A stretch of 64,000 nucleotides of DNA, taken from the NCBI GenBank assembly GCA_027186245.1, contig CP114484.1, positions 4,848,501 through 4,912,500 of the forward strand, given 5' to 3'. This DNA comes from Coriaria nepalensis. Lineage: Eukaryota; Streptophyta; Magnoliopsida; Cucurbitales; Coriariaceae. Of this stretch, positions 23,300-36,106 are shown piece by piece (the stretch's first letter is position 1; each line of letters opens with the position of its first letter). The notes under the pieces are model-generated. The model did not search any database. It was not told where the DNA came from and saw nothing but the letters and a program-made list of their open reading frames with translations. The position numbers were made by a program, and so were the translations under genes.

Positions 23300-24163
23300 T
23301 TAGAATACTAGTAAATGATTAATATATTTGATATGTTTATCATCAATAAAGGCATTTATTATTTATTATGCCTATTATAATGTTGGAAACTAATATTGTA
23401 ATGGTAGGTTATACACCTGATCCATGATATTACTGATCATACTAGTTGACAATCAAGGTGCTTAAAGACTAAAGATTTGAATTGTTCCTGGTCATAGAAT
23501 TATCAAGAATTGTTCCTGGTCGTAGAATTGTTCCGACCTTTGCATGTATTATCTTCTTAATTGTTAAGAATGGTTGATCTAATGATTATTGATATTGGTA
23601 TAATATCAGGATAAACATGTGGGTGCTTAGTGGAAGACTAAGTTTACTTAACAAAATTTAATAACCTCAATGGTATATATATTAATCATTAATGAGGGTC
23701 TATCTAGTGACTATATGTGTTAGTGATTTTCGGACTTAAGATCACCATGAAAACTTATACGTGAGGTTCTACACTTTGACATTATTCTAAAACATTCTAT
23801 CGAAAGATCATAGTGGGATAAACCATTGGATATAAAGTGTCAAGTATGAAGGATGTGAGTGATTAAGATGGGATCCATCGTTATCGTATAAAGGAGAGAA
23901 AAATCCTATGACACAATATGCTCATCTATATAATAAAGAAATCCTTACAAGGTTAAGAAAATTGACTTTTCTATAAATTCATTGTCTCAATTATATATAG
24001 AGATATTATTCATATGATTTGTCTATTATAATTTAACAGTAAACAATACCGTAAGACGAATTGAGATATTAGTCAGATGGAAGAATATTAATAATATAGT
24101 AATAGTCATACAATTTCTTTGGGAATAAATTATACACTTCTCATCTCACAGGTTAAAGGTGTA
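23300..24163 (+). mobile_element. LTR copy C, truncated by copy D
   Basis: It shares the family blocks of copy B (GATTAATATATTTGATAT at about 23318, TAGGTTATACACCTGATCC at about 23405, ACTTAAGATCACCATG at about 23733). It stops at CTTCTCATCTCACAG (about 24150), where copies B and E continue with CTTGACACC/GTAACACTTTGGTAGAAGT. Copy D begins at that point. Confidence 0.7.
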
Positions 24164-24164
24164 A

Positions 24165-26240
24165 TATCCATCAAGGTACTTGATTTTTAGCAGAACGGCT
24201 CATTAACTTATGTGAAAAAATATTAATTGTATAAGTTATCAACTGAATTGAAAACTTTGGTATTTAAATGAGTATTTTATTTGTCATATTAAATGTTATG
24301 TTGGAAGTGACATTGTATGAATATTATGTGTATATATCATAGATGATAGATTTCCAAGTTTTAGGTTATGCACTTGAAACCGTGATAGTGATCACGCTAG
24401 GTGAGATTTAAGTGCCTCAACGCCCAAGGCTCAAAACAGTTTGTAGCCATAGGATTCTCATATAAAGGGATTATGATAATATGAAAAGACTATTATTACC
24501 TATGCTATCCTCTTTGAAAAAAGAATGGAAGTTCTCATAACCGTCAATATTGGAGAATATTGATTTAGGGATATAGGTGACAAATAGAGACTTCATCACT
24601 TAAAGTGACCACTAAATAAAAAGGGATGTAAGTGATTAATAGATAGTATCACTAAATAAATCTCAATTGTAATTATATTGATTGTTGATGATATTTATCT
24701 AGTGATTATAGTACTTGAGATTCTTAGACCTAAGATCACCACAGTACTTACGTATAAGATGTCATGGTTTGATATTACTTAATTTAACCTTAGCCAAGTT
24801 TTATTACAGGTAAACCATTGAGCATGTGTTCTTGTACAAGAAGTGTAAGGTTATAACATGTGATCCATCACCTCTATATTAGAGGAAGTCCTATGAGTGA
24901 TATACCGTGTGTAACAATGAATTTTTACAATGTAGTATGACATGAAAGTAGTTGTCTGTATATCCATTGTCTAGTTGCATAAGTAATCATATCATATGAG
25001 GGTTTAACAGTTAAACCATACTCTAGGACTAATCGGGAGTTTGAGATAGATTGAAAGATCAATCTGGTATGATAATAATTATCAACGATTCTTTCGGAGG
25101 TTTAAAAGTACTTCTCATTACACGAGTAAACTATGCATCTTGCTAGAGGCGAATTGGCGGTTTAAGTTAACTAATCATGGAGATTATTGAATTAACTGTT
25201 TAACCTAAAATTGATTTTAAGGATAAATGGTCTTGTTTTTAGATAGGATAACGCTCACAAGTTGTTATGGGGTCTATCTACTGGTGTAATATACAACTTA
25301 ATCAATCACATACATAAAATACGAAAGGATTTCTATTGAAACCATACTTGGAGGATGACCTCTTCTTAGAGAACATGATTTAAAAGCCGAATCATTAAGT
25401 AATTTATTTTGTTGTCTTTATCACATCACACTATGAGCATAACAAAATCGGGATATCTATTTAATTGGGAAATAAATAATGAAATATTCAATATTCAATT
25501 CTAATTAATCAGAAACTATTCAATTGACTAATTAAATTTATTAGCTATTTATTTAATTAATATAAAGTCAAAATGATATTTTGACTTTCAAAGAAAAAAC
25601 TTGGTTTGCCACTAAAAAGATAATGGGTCAAACTGGGCTATTGGGCAAGGCTGAAATTGGGTCCAATTTTTATTGGAAAAAATTAGACATATAATTTGGG
25701 ATTTTTAGAAATTATGTACTTATGATAAAAAAAAATGTAAAAACAAACAAGGTTAGAATCAATGATGAGTATTGATTAAAATGAATCGGGCCATGGAGGC
25801 CTAAGTGAGATGGGCTGAAGGGATAGTGTGTCTATAAAAGGATGACATTAGTCCCTAGAGAACTAGTCCATAGAAAACCAACCCTAGCCGGCTATCATAG
25901 TGAGAGAAAGAAAATCGTTTTCTTCACTCTCAAACTTCCCTTCCTCTCCAAAAGTTATTCGTTCGTATGGATTATAGTTAGAGACAGTGTGATGACTCTT
26001 GTAGAATGTCGGCGGTTCTATAAGCTTAGGAAAATGTATAAATCATCATATGCTAGTTCTTCTACTTTTCTAGTTGGTTCTTAAACTAAATAGTACCAAG
26101 ATTTTTTGTTGTGGAATTTTTCTCAATGCCTAACCAATTGATCTTGGTTTGTTGGAACTCGAAGTCCGAAGAAACAAGAAATTTTAATATCACTTACGCC
26201 CGATTTGAAGGAAGTTCATCATTAAGGTAATCATCTGCAT
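24165..26240 (+). mobile_element. LTR copy D, nearly full length, with LTR promoter
   Basis: It begins TAAAGGTGTAATATCCATCAAGG, matching the start of copy H (TGAAAGTATAATATCCATCAAG). Family blocks include GTGATAGTGATCACGCTA (about 24383), CTTAGACCTAAGATCACC (about 24723), AACCATTGAGCATGTGTTC and TTAATGGGTCAAACTGGG (about 25625). A TATA box TCTATAAAAGG is at 25831-25841, followed by CT-rich leader sequence as in an R region. The right end near 26240 is set by the start of gypsy integrase-like sequence. Confidence 0.75.
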
Positions 26241-26259
26241 GATCAAGAAAATGATATGG

Positions 26260-26560
26260 GAGAACGGGAGATCATGGCTAATTTGGTGGGACAAAATTTA
26301 TGAGCTTGCAGAATAACACAGAAAATTGGTACTTCTACCACTCCATTATTTTTAGTTTATAAGCATGATGTTGTGTTACCAATAGAAATCCAACAAAAAT
26401 CATTGAGGATAGTTCGTTAGTAAGATGTAACTCCTCCCTAGTATTCTAAATCGATACGTATTAAGTTAGAAGACTTAGAAGGGGAACGGTTGCAGGCTCT
26501 GGATTCTTTAATTGTCCACAAAAATAGGGTGATTAGAGCCTACATTTAAGGTTAATCCTT
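26260..26560 (+). pseudogene. Ty3/gypsy integrase C-terminal remnant
   Basis: The plus strand reads RITQKIGTSTTPLFLVYKHD then VVLPIEIQQKSLRIV, and LEDLEGERLQALDSLI then HKNRVIRAY. These match the gypsy integrase end (T-ATPFSLVYG-EAVLPIE---PSLR and L-LEE-RL-A------Y--R--RAY). Upstream WDKIYELA corresponds to the W---L-EALWAYRTT part. Several frameshifts occur. It is squeezed between LTR copies D (plus) and F (minus). Confidence 0.7.
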
Positions 26561-28060
26561 TAATGTCTAATTGCTAATAAACTTCAAAATACTCTTATAA
26601 TATAATAATATGTCACATGTATATTATTAATTTCTAATTAAATTAATATTATTCTTAGTGTGGTAGTATAGGTGCACAATAGTAGATTTAATAAAAATAA
26701 CAATTTACTTTTTACCCTTATAGTTATACAATTAAATAAATTATGATTTTACCCTTAAAATTAGAATTACACGTTTTTCTTATATTATAAGAAAATTCAA
26801 CTGAATTACTTTTGAACTTTAACATGTGTGACGGACTAGGTTATACGTCATGCTGGCAAGAAAATTTAATAACAGTTTATGATTTTATTTGATTCATAAT
26901 CATATATGTTTAAATTAACTTTTACACTAAATAGTTAATTTAGTTATCTCATGATTAACTAATTTAAATTTCCAAACTAAGATTGATATATAGCAAAATA
27001 TCAACGCTACCTGAAAGATTAGAAGTAAACATTTTCAAAAAGAACCTATTAGGACTAAAATAATGTAAAATAATGATCTATCTTGCAAATATCTTAATTT
27101 GTCCTAAGGTATGGTGTAATTGTAAAATCCTAATAGACAAATCATATGAACCAGTATAACTTTAATGAACATAGACAATAGATTTACTTAAACTCTTTGA
27201 TGACCATACTATAATGGTATTTCTAGTTTAATAAAATACACAACTAATAGGAATTATATTCTAAAATACAAGATCGATGGATCCCATCTTGATCATATAG
27301 TATTCGTGTATAACAACTTATACCCAACAGTTCACCCATCGTAAATTTTTGGCTAAGGTCATTTGGAATGATATCAAAATATAAAATTTTGTACATGTGA
27401 TATCATGGTAATCTTAGGTTTAAGAATCACATGTACTTAGTCACTAGATAGTTCTCATTAATAGTTAGTATTCTTACCATTGTGAATTATCTAAGTATTA
27501 CATTAAGTGTACTTAGTCTCCACTAAGCAGTCATATACGTATCCTAATGTTCTAATAATATCAATGACCATCAGAACAACTATCGTAAGCATTAAGGAAA
27601 TAAATTATGTGGTAGTCTATGTATATTATCAACATATATCTTGATAATCTTATGATAACGAGTAATTTGTTTCTTAGTCTTTTAGCAACTTGCATCTCAA
27701 CTGACATGATCTCTCTCATGGATTTGTATGGATTATTAATGCCCCTCCTGATAATCCTATGACTACGAATAATTTGTTTCTTAGGCTTTAAGCTACTTGC
27801 ATTTCAACTAACATGATCACTATCATAGACATAAGTGTTTTAACTAAGATATAAGACTTTATCATGATAAGTAATTAATGAACATATGATATTAATTTCA
27901 ATATAATTACAAAAATTATAAATATAATGCCTTTATTATTATTAAAAGTCAATTAACATCGTTATTGTACTCACAAATTAAACTGTACAACATGTAATAT
28001 ATATACCATTGAGTCTAACCTGATTGGCTTGAACAATGCACACTTTCAATTCCCACTTGT
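26545..28060 (-). mobile_element. LTR copy F (reverse orientation, 3' LTR, truncated)
   Basis: Read on the minus strand, it begins after the polypurine tract AAGTGGGAATTG (about 28040-28055) and runs through ATGATAGTGATCATGTTAG (about 27835), the ATCACATGTACTTAG block on the plus strand (about 27425), and the TTAAGGGTAAAA region. It stops at the ATTAAAGGATTAACC motif (about 26550). An internal tandem duplication lies at 27640-27836. Confidence 0.75.
27640..27836. repeat. Internal tandem duplication in LTR copy F
   Basis: 27640-27725 and 27745-27836 both contain a TGATAATC-TATGA block, AATTTGTTTCTTAG, and the ACTTGCAT-TCAACT-ACATGATC block. Only this copy seems to have it. Confidence 0.6.
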
Positions 28061-28061
28061 A

Positions 28062-28990
28062 CTAAAGCTAAACGTTTTAGAATCTAATTGTCATATTGTC
28101 AAGATGGTGATCTAATTTTTGTTGTAAAAGCTTTTTAGATAGTGAATCCGCTCTGTTGTTATTTATATCAATTTTTTCTAAATTCATGTTCCTATTCCAA
28201 ACTACTATCAAATTAAATGAAAATGTATTCAAACGTATTTGGAATTTGTATGAGATATAAGTTCCTTTATACTCGTATAATTGCATCATAATTATTGTAG
28301 CCAACTACTATGAGATTATTAATGCTTGGAACCAATCAAAGTTCAATTATGAATTTTTCATACAAAATATGGCTTTCCCTACTTCCAAGGCTGTAATATA
28401 TTCAACCTTAGTTGGCATCTTTGTGGTTGTTCCCTGATTTATAACTTTTTCAACTTACCGCTCTTCCATTACGGACAAAAAACCAAACTGAAAATTAATT
28501 TATCATTATAAATATTTTATTGAAATTAATGTCTATAGAAATCACAACTCTCAATTCTAATGCTCCATCAAGTTAAATAATATATTTTTAGTCTTTTAAA
28601 ATCACTTAAGGACATCTCAATCCTTCTCAATCTTATCACCTTCAACCTGCTCGTAATTCCATAAAGCATAGGTTATGTTAGGATGCATACTATAATATAT
28701 ATGATAGATCCTATTGTCCAAACATCGAGTTCTATATTTATGCTATAACTCTTCTTTTATGTCTAAAGTAACATCTATAAAGAGAAGAGATTCCTTTTAT
28801 TTCCAAGGTCTTCTCTTGGAATGCCCATTCTAAGTATCTTAGGCATTTTTATCTATGTATGAGGATTTGGTCAAGCCAATCAATCTTTTGTATCTATCTC
28901 TCTAAATCTTAAAAAAATATTTCTTACCTAAAATTTTATAGATGATTATTTCGATATTTATAGTTTAACAAATTGTTGTTGATACAAAAC
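28062..28990 (-). pseudogene. Copia RT-RNase H remnant belonging to LTR copy F
   Basis: Minus-strand reading gives RLIGLTKSSYIDK (end of RT, about 28890), TKNILFNL (about 28590), then NGRAVS (about 28475), EAILYEKFIIEL-LVPSINN (about 28340-28400), NMNLEKIDINNNRADSLSKK (about 28200-28130) and a final YKWEL before the polypurine tract. The order matches RT to RNase H of the same copia family as copy B. Many stops are present. Confidence 0.75.
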
Positions 28991-30084
28991 TTATTATTTT
29001 GACACATAGCAAGTAGCCATTGTCATATTTGCAAAAGGGTTGAAAGTAATCGGCCAATTGCAACGTGGCCAACCAAATCATCCTTTGTTCTAATCGACAA
29101 TACTGGGTGCTCCAACTAATCTCCACCTAAAACCGTTAAGAGGAATATTCAGTCTGTTAGAATAATTCCCTAAAATGTAGAGAGTGGGTGCACAAATGAA
29201 GAAGATTGAATGGGTGGTAAGTTGAACGAAGGAAGGTACAATGAAGTAATCGACACTAAATAGTGACTACGTTTGGTTGAAATTAGAGAGAAGAAATAGG
29301 TAGATAGACCTAGAATAAAGGAATATGGAAACATCTTGTTGCTTCACTGGCCGAATGTGCAAATAGATTTTGCTAAAAAGGAGGGAAGTGGGTACTTTTC
29401 ATTCAAATGACTTGGTACTGAAGCAAATTAATGAGGCACAAATGCCTGTAAATTAGACTCAAGACCTTTATTGCAAAGGGTCTAACCCTAACAACAAACA
29501 TCTAACTAGTTCATCACCAAACATGTCTCTTGCCTTAACATTTCAACTTTCCATTAAAGTCACTTCATTCAAATATTACACTTTTGAATTTTTTTCTTTT
29601 AGTAGCTACATTATTTGTGGCATGGGATCTCGACTTGTGAAATTGTCAATGGTTTGTTAACCGATCAATCCATTTCACTTTCGTAGTTGTCCCTTTACAT
29701 TGTAGTTAAGGTCTTAGCTTATTAGATTATATATCAAAGAATTATGCAATCCTTTTAGCATTCTAACCAGCTTCAATCATCTTTTAGCTAGTCAAATTTT
29801 TATCATTTTGAGTTTTTTTCATTCATCTCTTAGAAAAATATTACTTTTGAAGAATTCTAAATACTTCAGATACACCCGTATTCCATAATATAATTTTATT
29901 AAGTGTACTTGACAAGGTCCCCTAAGTTAGAATGTTCGACTTTTGGACTAAAACTAAAATTTTGTATCAATAATTTGGCAAGCTCGATAAGACCATTGGG
30001 CTCGAAGCGATGAGCAGTCACCAGTGTTGGTCATTAAACTATTAAAAAATTTTCCACCGTCCGTTATCATCAACAAGCTAGCAT
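28991..30084. other. Spacer without recognised gene
   Basis: No supported coding sequence. The right third resembles the leader of the gypsy element that follows. Confidence 0.3.
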
Positions 30085-31975
30085 GCATAAGGGGGACATG
30101 TTGTTGGGAAAATTTTCCAAATGTCAAAACGTCACCTCTGAAGTCAGATCTTACATAAGACCCCAGCATATGGTGATCTGTTGAAGTTCACATTTGTTGA
30201 AGTCCACATTTCAACAACCTCCTAGCCCACCAAAAATCATAGAATCTTGTGAGCTAAGATGATTGGAGATACAAGACAATCGAGTTAAAATGAACTAATC
30301 AGATGAAAACCAATTAGCCGCTCTAGCCAATTCCACACTAGGTCCTTTCTGCCTTCGATTTACTCTAGTCGTTTACCACAATAACCTAAGTTAGTTCCCT
30401 TCTAATGTCTTGATCACTCAAACTATATCTTAAGGACATTAACTGAGAACCTTTCCCTCGAGGATACAGAGTACTAGATTTCACTTTATTTTTAGGAGAT
30501 GGCCCGAACTAGTCTATCGTCGAATACAACGACCAATTCACCATATAATATAGAGAGTTCGATGGCAATGAAAGACTTCGAATCTGATTGTGTAGACTCT
30601 CTCTAACTGGCTAGTCCATATCTTAGTACACAAGGCTACCACCTCATTCCATGAGAATTTGGCTAGATATGGAGCAGCACCTGCATACCCAATTTTACGA
30701 GAATGATCCTAAAGTGACTATGGCTGACCCATTCCATTTATCTCATCCGATAGAAGAAACGGTCGAAGCTTACTTATCTTGGTTCAAACAACTAAAGAAT
30801 TGATGCCACGTGGTTCTCCAATAATAAATGTTTGTCAAACTGACCATCAATAGTTAAATATTAAACTAAGAAGAAAGTTTAAAGGAATCAAGTTTCTAGA
30901 TTTCTTTGAACTCTCGCCCAATGGGGCTAGGTATGAAGAACACTTAAAAGAAAAGGTCCTTTAGAAGGAGCCATCCATAGGTACTTACTATCATGAACCT
31001 TATTTTGAAAAAGATAATGCAAAAATAATCGATGACAAATCAAGCACTCTTTCAACTTCAAGCAAAACCCTAAGCCGAGCGATAGTCTGAAGATATGCTC
31101 ACGAAAAGGATAAGGTGTATCCCTTTAACTTAACAAAAGGCCAAAAAAGTCTTTAACATTATTTTGAAGACCAAAAAGCTTGAAATTCTTTTGAACCATA
31201 AACTGCCTCCGGCAGAAAAAGTTCAAGGCAAAGACTATTGTAAATTTTGTAACTCTATATACCACCGAAGAAATAATTGCTTACTTAGGAAGAGCATTCT
31301 AGAATGGGTCGATAGAGGGTTATTGAGTTTCAGGGATGCACCAACTATGGGCGTAGATTCAAACCCCTTCCCTACTGCATCTAGAACGGCCCAAATAATC
31401 ATTCCACTAAAACCTAGTCATGCCATCTAGAAATGACTTGACCATCCAAAAGGGAACCATCACACTTGTAAATGTCGAGAAAAATAGAAGAAATAAGTTG
31501 CTTGAAAAAAGCAAGCTGAACGGGCGCTCTCCAAGTGGATAACACTTTCACGTCCTCATTAGAAATGGTAGACATAATCTTTAAAGACCCGTCCAAGATC
31601 CCATGGCCTGTGTTAACCGATGTGGGCAATGAGTTACCTCATGTTGGCACACACAGGGAGACCCATTGCATAGAAAAATTTCCAAAAGTCAAAACATCAC
31701 CTCTAAAGTCACAGCTTAGGCAAGACCCCAGCTGATGGTGATATTTTGGAGTCCACACTTCAATGACCTCTTAGCCCACCAATGATCGCATAATCTTGCG
31801 ACTAAGAGGATTAAAGATACATGAAAATCTAGTTGAAATGAACTAATTATCTAGGGATTAATTGGCTGCTCCGGCCAATTCCACGCTAGGTCCTTCCTAT
31901 CTCCGGCCTACCCTAGTTGTTTAACACGGCAGCCCGAGTTAGTGCCCTTCTAACTCATATGATAGTTGATCCTAT
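30085..31975. repeat. Direct repeat pair flanking a gypsy gag
   Basis: 30085-30430 and 31650-31975 share GTCAAAAC-TCACCTCT-AAGTC, AAGACCCCAGC, CCTCTTAGCCCACCA or close variants, GAACTAAT, GGCCAATTCCAC and CTAGGTCCTT. They read as two copies of a retrotransposon leader in the same orientation, the first just upstream of a gag start and the second just after the gag zinc-knuckle region. Confidence 0.75.
30499..31430 (+). pseudogene. Ty3/gypsy gag remnant
   Basis: A possible gag start at 30499 reads MARTSLSSNTTTNSPYN. The capsid region at 30680-30820 contains HTQFYENDPKVTMADPF and EETVEAYLSWFKQLKN, matching gypsy gag (FY-----VTMADL--L-Q---EPVE-Y--RWK). The C-terminal open frame 31164-31430 holds LLNHKLPPAEKVQGKDYCKF, CNSIYHRRNNC (a C-C-H-C-like cluster) and MGVDSNPFP, a hallmark of one gypsy gag type with YCKFHNS---TTNNC. 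Several stops and frame shifts separate the parts. No protease or RT follows directly. Confidence 0.75.
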
Positions 31976-32400
31976 GGCCTCTCCCTCCATCAAGATCAAA
32001 GCCAACTTCAATGTTAGAACTCTTAAGGCATTGTTAGAAGAGGCAAATTCCATACGTATACGAAGTTGAGCCCTCAACCTAAAGAGATGTTGACTGGAAC
32101 TATCCCTGCTTTTTTGGGACTGCAATACAATTACATTACCATTGTATTTACTATCGACTCTCCATATATCACTCGAAGGAGATGATGCGAGTGAAAAAGA
32201 AGGCACTCTCTTGGAAATACCATTTAACCTAGGACCAAACGAAACAATACTCGATGGTTGGATCTTTTTCCTAGTAATAAAATGCATTTGTTTTCCTCGT
32301 TTTAAAGAAGAGGGTAAATATAAATTTAAAAACATAGTGGGAGATATCAAAATTCTTAACACCTTTTATTTCAATAGTTAACTTTATATGCACAGGTATG
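31976..32400 (+). other. Unrecognised partly open region after the gypsy leader repeat
   Basis: Plus-strand frames read MASPSIKIKANFNVRTLKAL near 31977-32040 and GTLLEIPFNLGPNETILDGW near 32200-32260, continuing to a stop at 32381. They look protein-like, but I know no family for them. They may be part of a retroelement leader or a captured fragment. Confidence 0.2.
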
Positions 32401-32449
32401 TATATCGTTCTTATATTTTATTCATGTAGTATGCAATAATAATCCATAT

Positions 32450-34081
32450 TTTAATTTTCATTCTTAAGTTGAATAAATTGGTTAGACTAAATTTTTAAAT
32501 GAATGGCATCAAGAATTTAAGAAGCATTCTTAGTGATGAACATATTATTTTTATCTCAAATCGATAACTTAGAACATCTTCACTAAACCTAAAAGATGGC
32601 ATCCCGAAACAAATATCACTTAGTTTAAGTGATTGAACTTAACTAAGATGCAAGGAATTATACTTGCATTAAAGAATAATTAGCTTTGAAGATATTATGA
32701 GAAGTTACATATCGTTGAGATAGATAACATTAACCTAATAATAATTTGAATCGGTTCTAAGTGGTGACTTCGTAACGTAATAATAGTGTAATTCGATTTC
32801 ATAGTTTCTAAAGTTCTTACAAAGCTATGAAATTTCCATAAATATTTAATGGATAAAAAAATGGAAAAGAGTTTCCATTGTAGTACCAAAGAACATTGGA
32901 AGAGAAATTGAAAGGCTTGCCAAGCCTCTCTTATGAAGCATAGCGATCTTTCAAGTATGTTCAAAATTGAGGATAATCTTACTTTTTAAAGTTCTTCTAT
33001 AAAAGGTATGAGAGAACATATGTGATTTCATGTATGTGTAATATATGGGTAATCTAAAAAATAAAACAAGTTTAAGAAAGACGAAATATACCTAAACATG
33101 ATAAATGAACAAAGAGTTATTATATTAGCCTTGACATTTTGATTTCATCCAAGTCTTTTGGCTTAAATTTAGAATTTAATTAGTTCATATTATATACTTA
33201 CTATTTCTTAAAGTATTGTTTTTATTTTTTATGAAGAATGTTTATCTTTGGAGTCAAGAACAATATTTTCATAGACGTGATCTCTTATGGTAATTTTTAA
33301 AGTGCATATATGTGTTCTAAATTGAAAATGATGAAACTTATCTCAATTTTGAACTAGTTAAGAAAGGGAAAGTTTGATGATGTGAGCTAACAAAACAAGA
33401 ATTCATAGTTACTTTATGGATATTTTAGATCCGATTGATTATAAATTAGTACGAACTTGTGACCTTTTTTATAAGATAGGATAATAAGATTTCATTTTAG
33501 TTAAAAACAAGAAAGATCAATCTAGTAGTTGGATCTAGCATATTCTGACGTACATGGCCTGATACAAAAAATGAATGAAATCATTTTTTCATACTTCGTT
33601 ATGTTCATCATATGTGCTTTTAAAATACGAGTTTTTGAGAAAATGAAAGAATGTAAAATGAAGTTGAAAATAACTTTATAAACGTATTAAAATACTTCAA
33701 TTTGATCGATACAGAGAATACTTAAGTCATAAGTTTGTTAACCATTTAAAGAATAATGAAATTCTCTCTTAGTGGATACCTCCTAAAATGCTACAACTAA
33801 ATGGTCTGTAAAAACGGATTATTCATACCTTAGTAGATATGGTTGATGAGTCACCAATATTGAGGTTATGATGCAGAATCTTATTGTTATGTACCAAGAA
33901 ACATTTCCTCCAATTACCTTTCTCTTCGACTTCATATGAGATATGATAGGTGTTATTTTATAGGATATCCTAAAGAGATTTTAGATATTATTTCCATCAT
34001 ATTTTATAACAAAAGATGATTTTTGTGAGTGAAAGTGTCTTCTCGACAAGCCAATTGGATCTTGATCTGATGGGGATAATA
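32450..34081 (+). pseudogene. Copia gag, protease and integrase remnant (5' half, split from its RT)
   Basis: At about 32873-32915 one plus-strand frame reads FHCSTKEHWKRN, a copia zinc knuckle (C--C----HWKRNC) with its first Cys present and the last lost to a stop. Near 33860-34000 the sequence reads YVPRNISSN, LRLHMRYD, CYFIGYPKEILDI, matching the integrase C-terminal region (CYFVGYP-GT-GYYFY). The stretch between is heavily decayed. The pol continues at about 36120 with RT, after LTR copy E. Confidence 0.6.
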
Positions 34082-36106
34082 TGTTATGTAATACTATTTT
34101 TATATAGATATTAGCAAGTGATAAATATGATTTATTATCATTATTAAAAGTAAGTTTTGTTTTATCATGTTTATTAATATTCTAGGAATTAATATCTTAT
34201 GTTTAATGAATACATCTCACGAGAAAGTCATGTATACTAAGTTATGCACTTGAAGCCATGATGGTGATCATGCTTATTGAGACTCAAGTAACATAAAGCT
34301 TAAGACATGAATTTTTCATCGTCATAAGATGATCAAGCAAGGATATTGATGATCTGGATAGACAATTACATAGTATATCACCTAAATTATTTAGGATGGT
34401 TTGTCTCAAGGCCATTGATGTTAATGAAACATTATGATAATTGTGTGGGTGCTTGTGGGGACTAAGTTTACTAAACGTGACATATAAATAGTTCTCAATG
34501 ATGAAAAATACTAAGTATTAATGAGAATTGTCTAGTGACTATATTACATATAATCTTTAGACTTGAGATCACCAGAATATCTTATGTGTCGAATCTTATA
34601 CATTGACATCATTCTTATAGACCCTAGTCAAGGGTTAAACAAGGGTGAAATGTTGGGCATAAGATAAACATAAACATTGTGAGTAGTCAAGATAGAATTA
34701 TCACTTCCGTACTTAGAAATAAGTCCTATGAATTATATTATTTATTGTATATGAAATCTTTGTAGAGTACTATGGTATGAAAGGAGTTTCAATATATCCA
34801 TTGTCGATGTTTATTAGATATATAGTGGTTTATATGATTTGTCTACTAGGTTTTAACAGTCAAACCATGCTCTAGGATGAATTAGGACATTGGCAAGATG
34901 GAACGATTGTTTATTATAGTCATGACATGTTCTTAAAGAAAATGATAACTTCTTATCTCTCAGACAGTCGTAACACTTTGGTAGAAGTCAATTTTGGTTT
35001 TGAGGTTTGAGTTATTTAATAATAAGATAATTAAACTAACCGTTTTATTTAAAAGAGGTTTTAAATAAAATGAAGTTAACTGTAAATTAAATACAATCAT
35101 AAACTGTTATGGGATACTCCTACCGACGTAACGTAGAACCTAACTGGTCACACACATTACGATTCAATAATAACTCAATTTAGATTAATCGGAGAAAAGA
35201 AAAAACAAATCATATTGATTTTAGGGGTAAAATGGAAAACTATTAATTTGTTAAATCTAACGTCATGCAACTCTGCTAGCACAACTAAGTGTGGCATTAA
35301 TTTAAATAGAAATTATTAAATTATATTATAATTTTATTTAATTATAAAAAGTTCCTAAGATCTATAATTAATAGTTGGACATTAAAGGGTTAATGGGCCG
35401 ACCAGTTATTGGATTTTAACAGGCTAGACTAATCAAATGGTTAATTAAAATACATAGGTTGTGAACCCATGAATTGGCCAGCCATAGGGTGGGTTTTAAC
35501 CCATTGTCTACATAATTGGATTAAAGAAACCCTTGACTAAGAAATTAAGTAATTAAGTAATCGGATCCAAGCGGTAGGTTAACTATTAGGTAACCTAAAA
35601 CTAATGGAAACTAATGGAGTATTATATTAACCCTATTAGGGCTGGCTAAAATTAGAAGATCCCTCTCCTCTCCTCTTGGCCAAAATCCCTAGTGAGAGAT
35701 ACACTAGTTTTTTCATTCATTTTCTTGAGTTCTTCCATTCATATGTTGAGTCTTAAAGGAGAAAATTAAATGAGTGAAATGGATCATCTTAATAACAATT
35801 AGAGGATGAACACAGGAGCATATATTCCTCCAATAATATAGATTGATAAAAGGTAAGTAAAAGATTATTCATTCATCTCACTTAGCTCATGAATATGGGT
35901 AATTATTTGTAACCTTGAAATTTTATTTTGATGGGATGTTACTTCGGTTTCTATTTAGTTAATATATATGAGATTATGTTTATTGTATGATTTTTTTCTT
36001 GGTCTTGGATTTTGTTCTAATCAGATTTGATCCAAAAATTTAAATTTACAATATCCACTACATGTATACACAAATCTTTCTGCATGTTACAATAATGACC
36101 CTAACA
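34082..36106 (+). mobile_element. LTR copy E, solo-like, inserted within a copia pol
   Basis: It begins TGTTATGTAATACTA and ends CCCTAACA. The reverse copy G begins TGTTGAAAGTATATACTA and ends TTCCTAACA, so the termini agree and have TG...CA form. Family blocks are present (CATGATGGTGATCATGC at about 34258, CTTGAGATCACCAG at about 34563, AACCTAACTGGTCACACAC at about 35137, TTAATGGGCCGACCAG at about 35390). A clean target-site duplication was not seen. Confidence 0.75.

Noticed and set aside
31955..32362. 135-codon open frame on the minus strand
   Set aside because: It overlaps a more protein-like plus-strand reading, has no recognisable motif, and is probably a chance frame.
34076..36106. 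ATAAT at both ends of LTR copy E as a target-site duplication
   Set aside because: ATAAT is found before the start (34076-34080) and inside the right end (about 36092), but it does not sit flush with the TG...CA ends. It is not accepted as a duplication.
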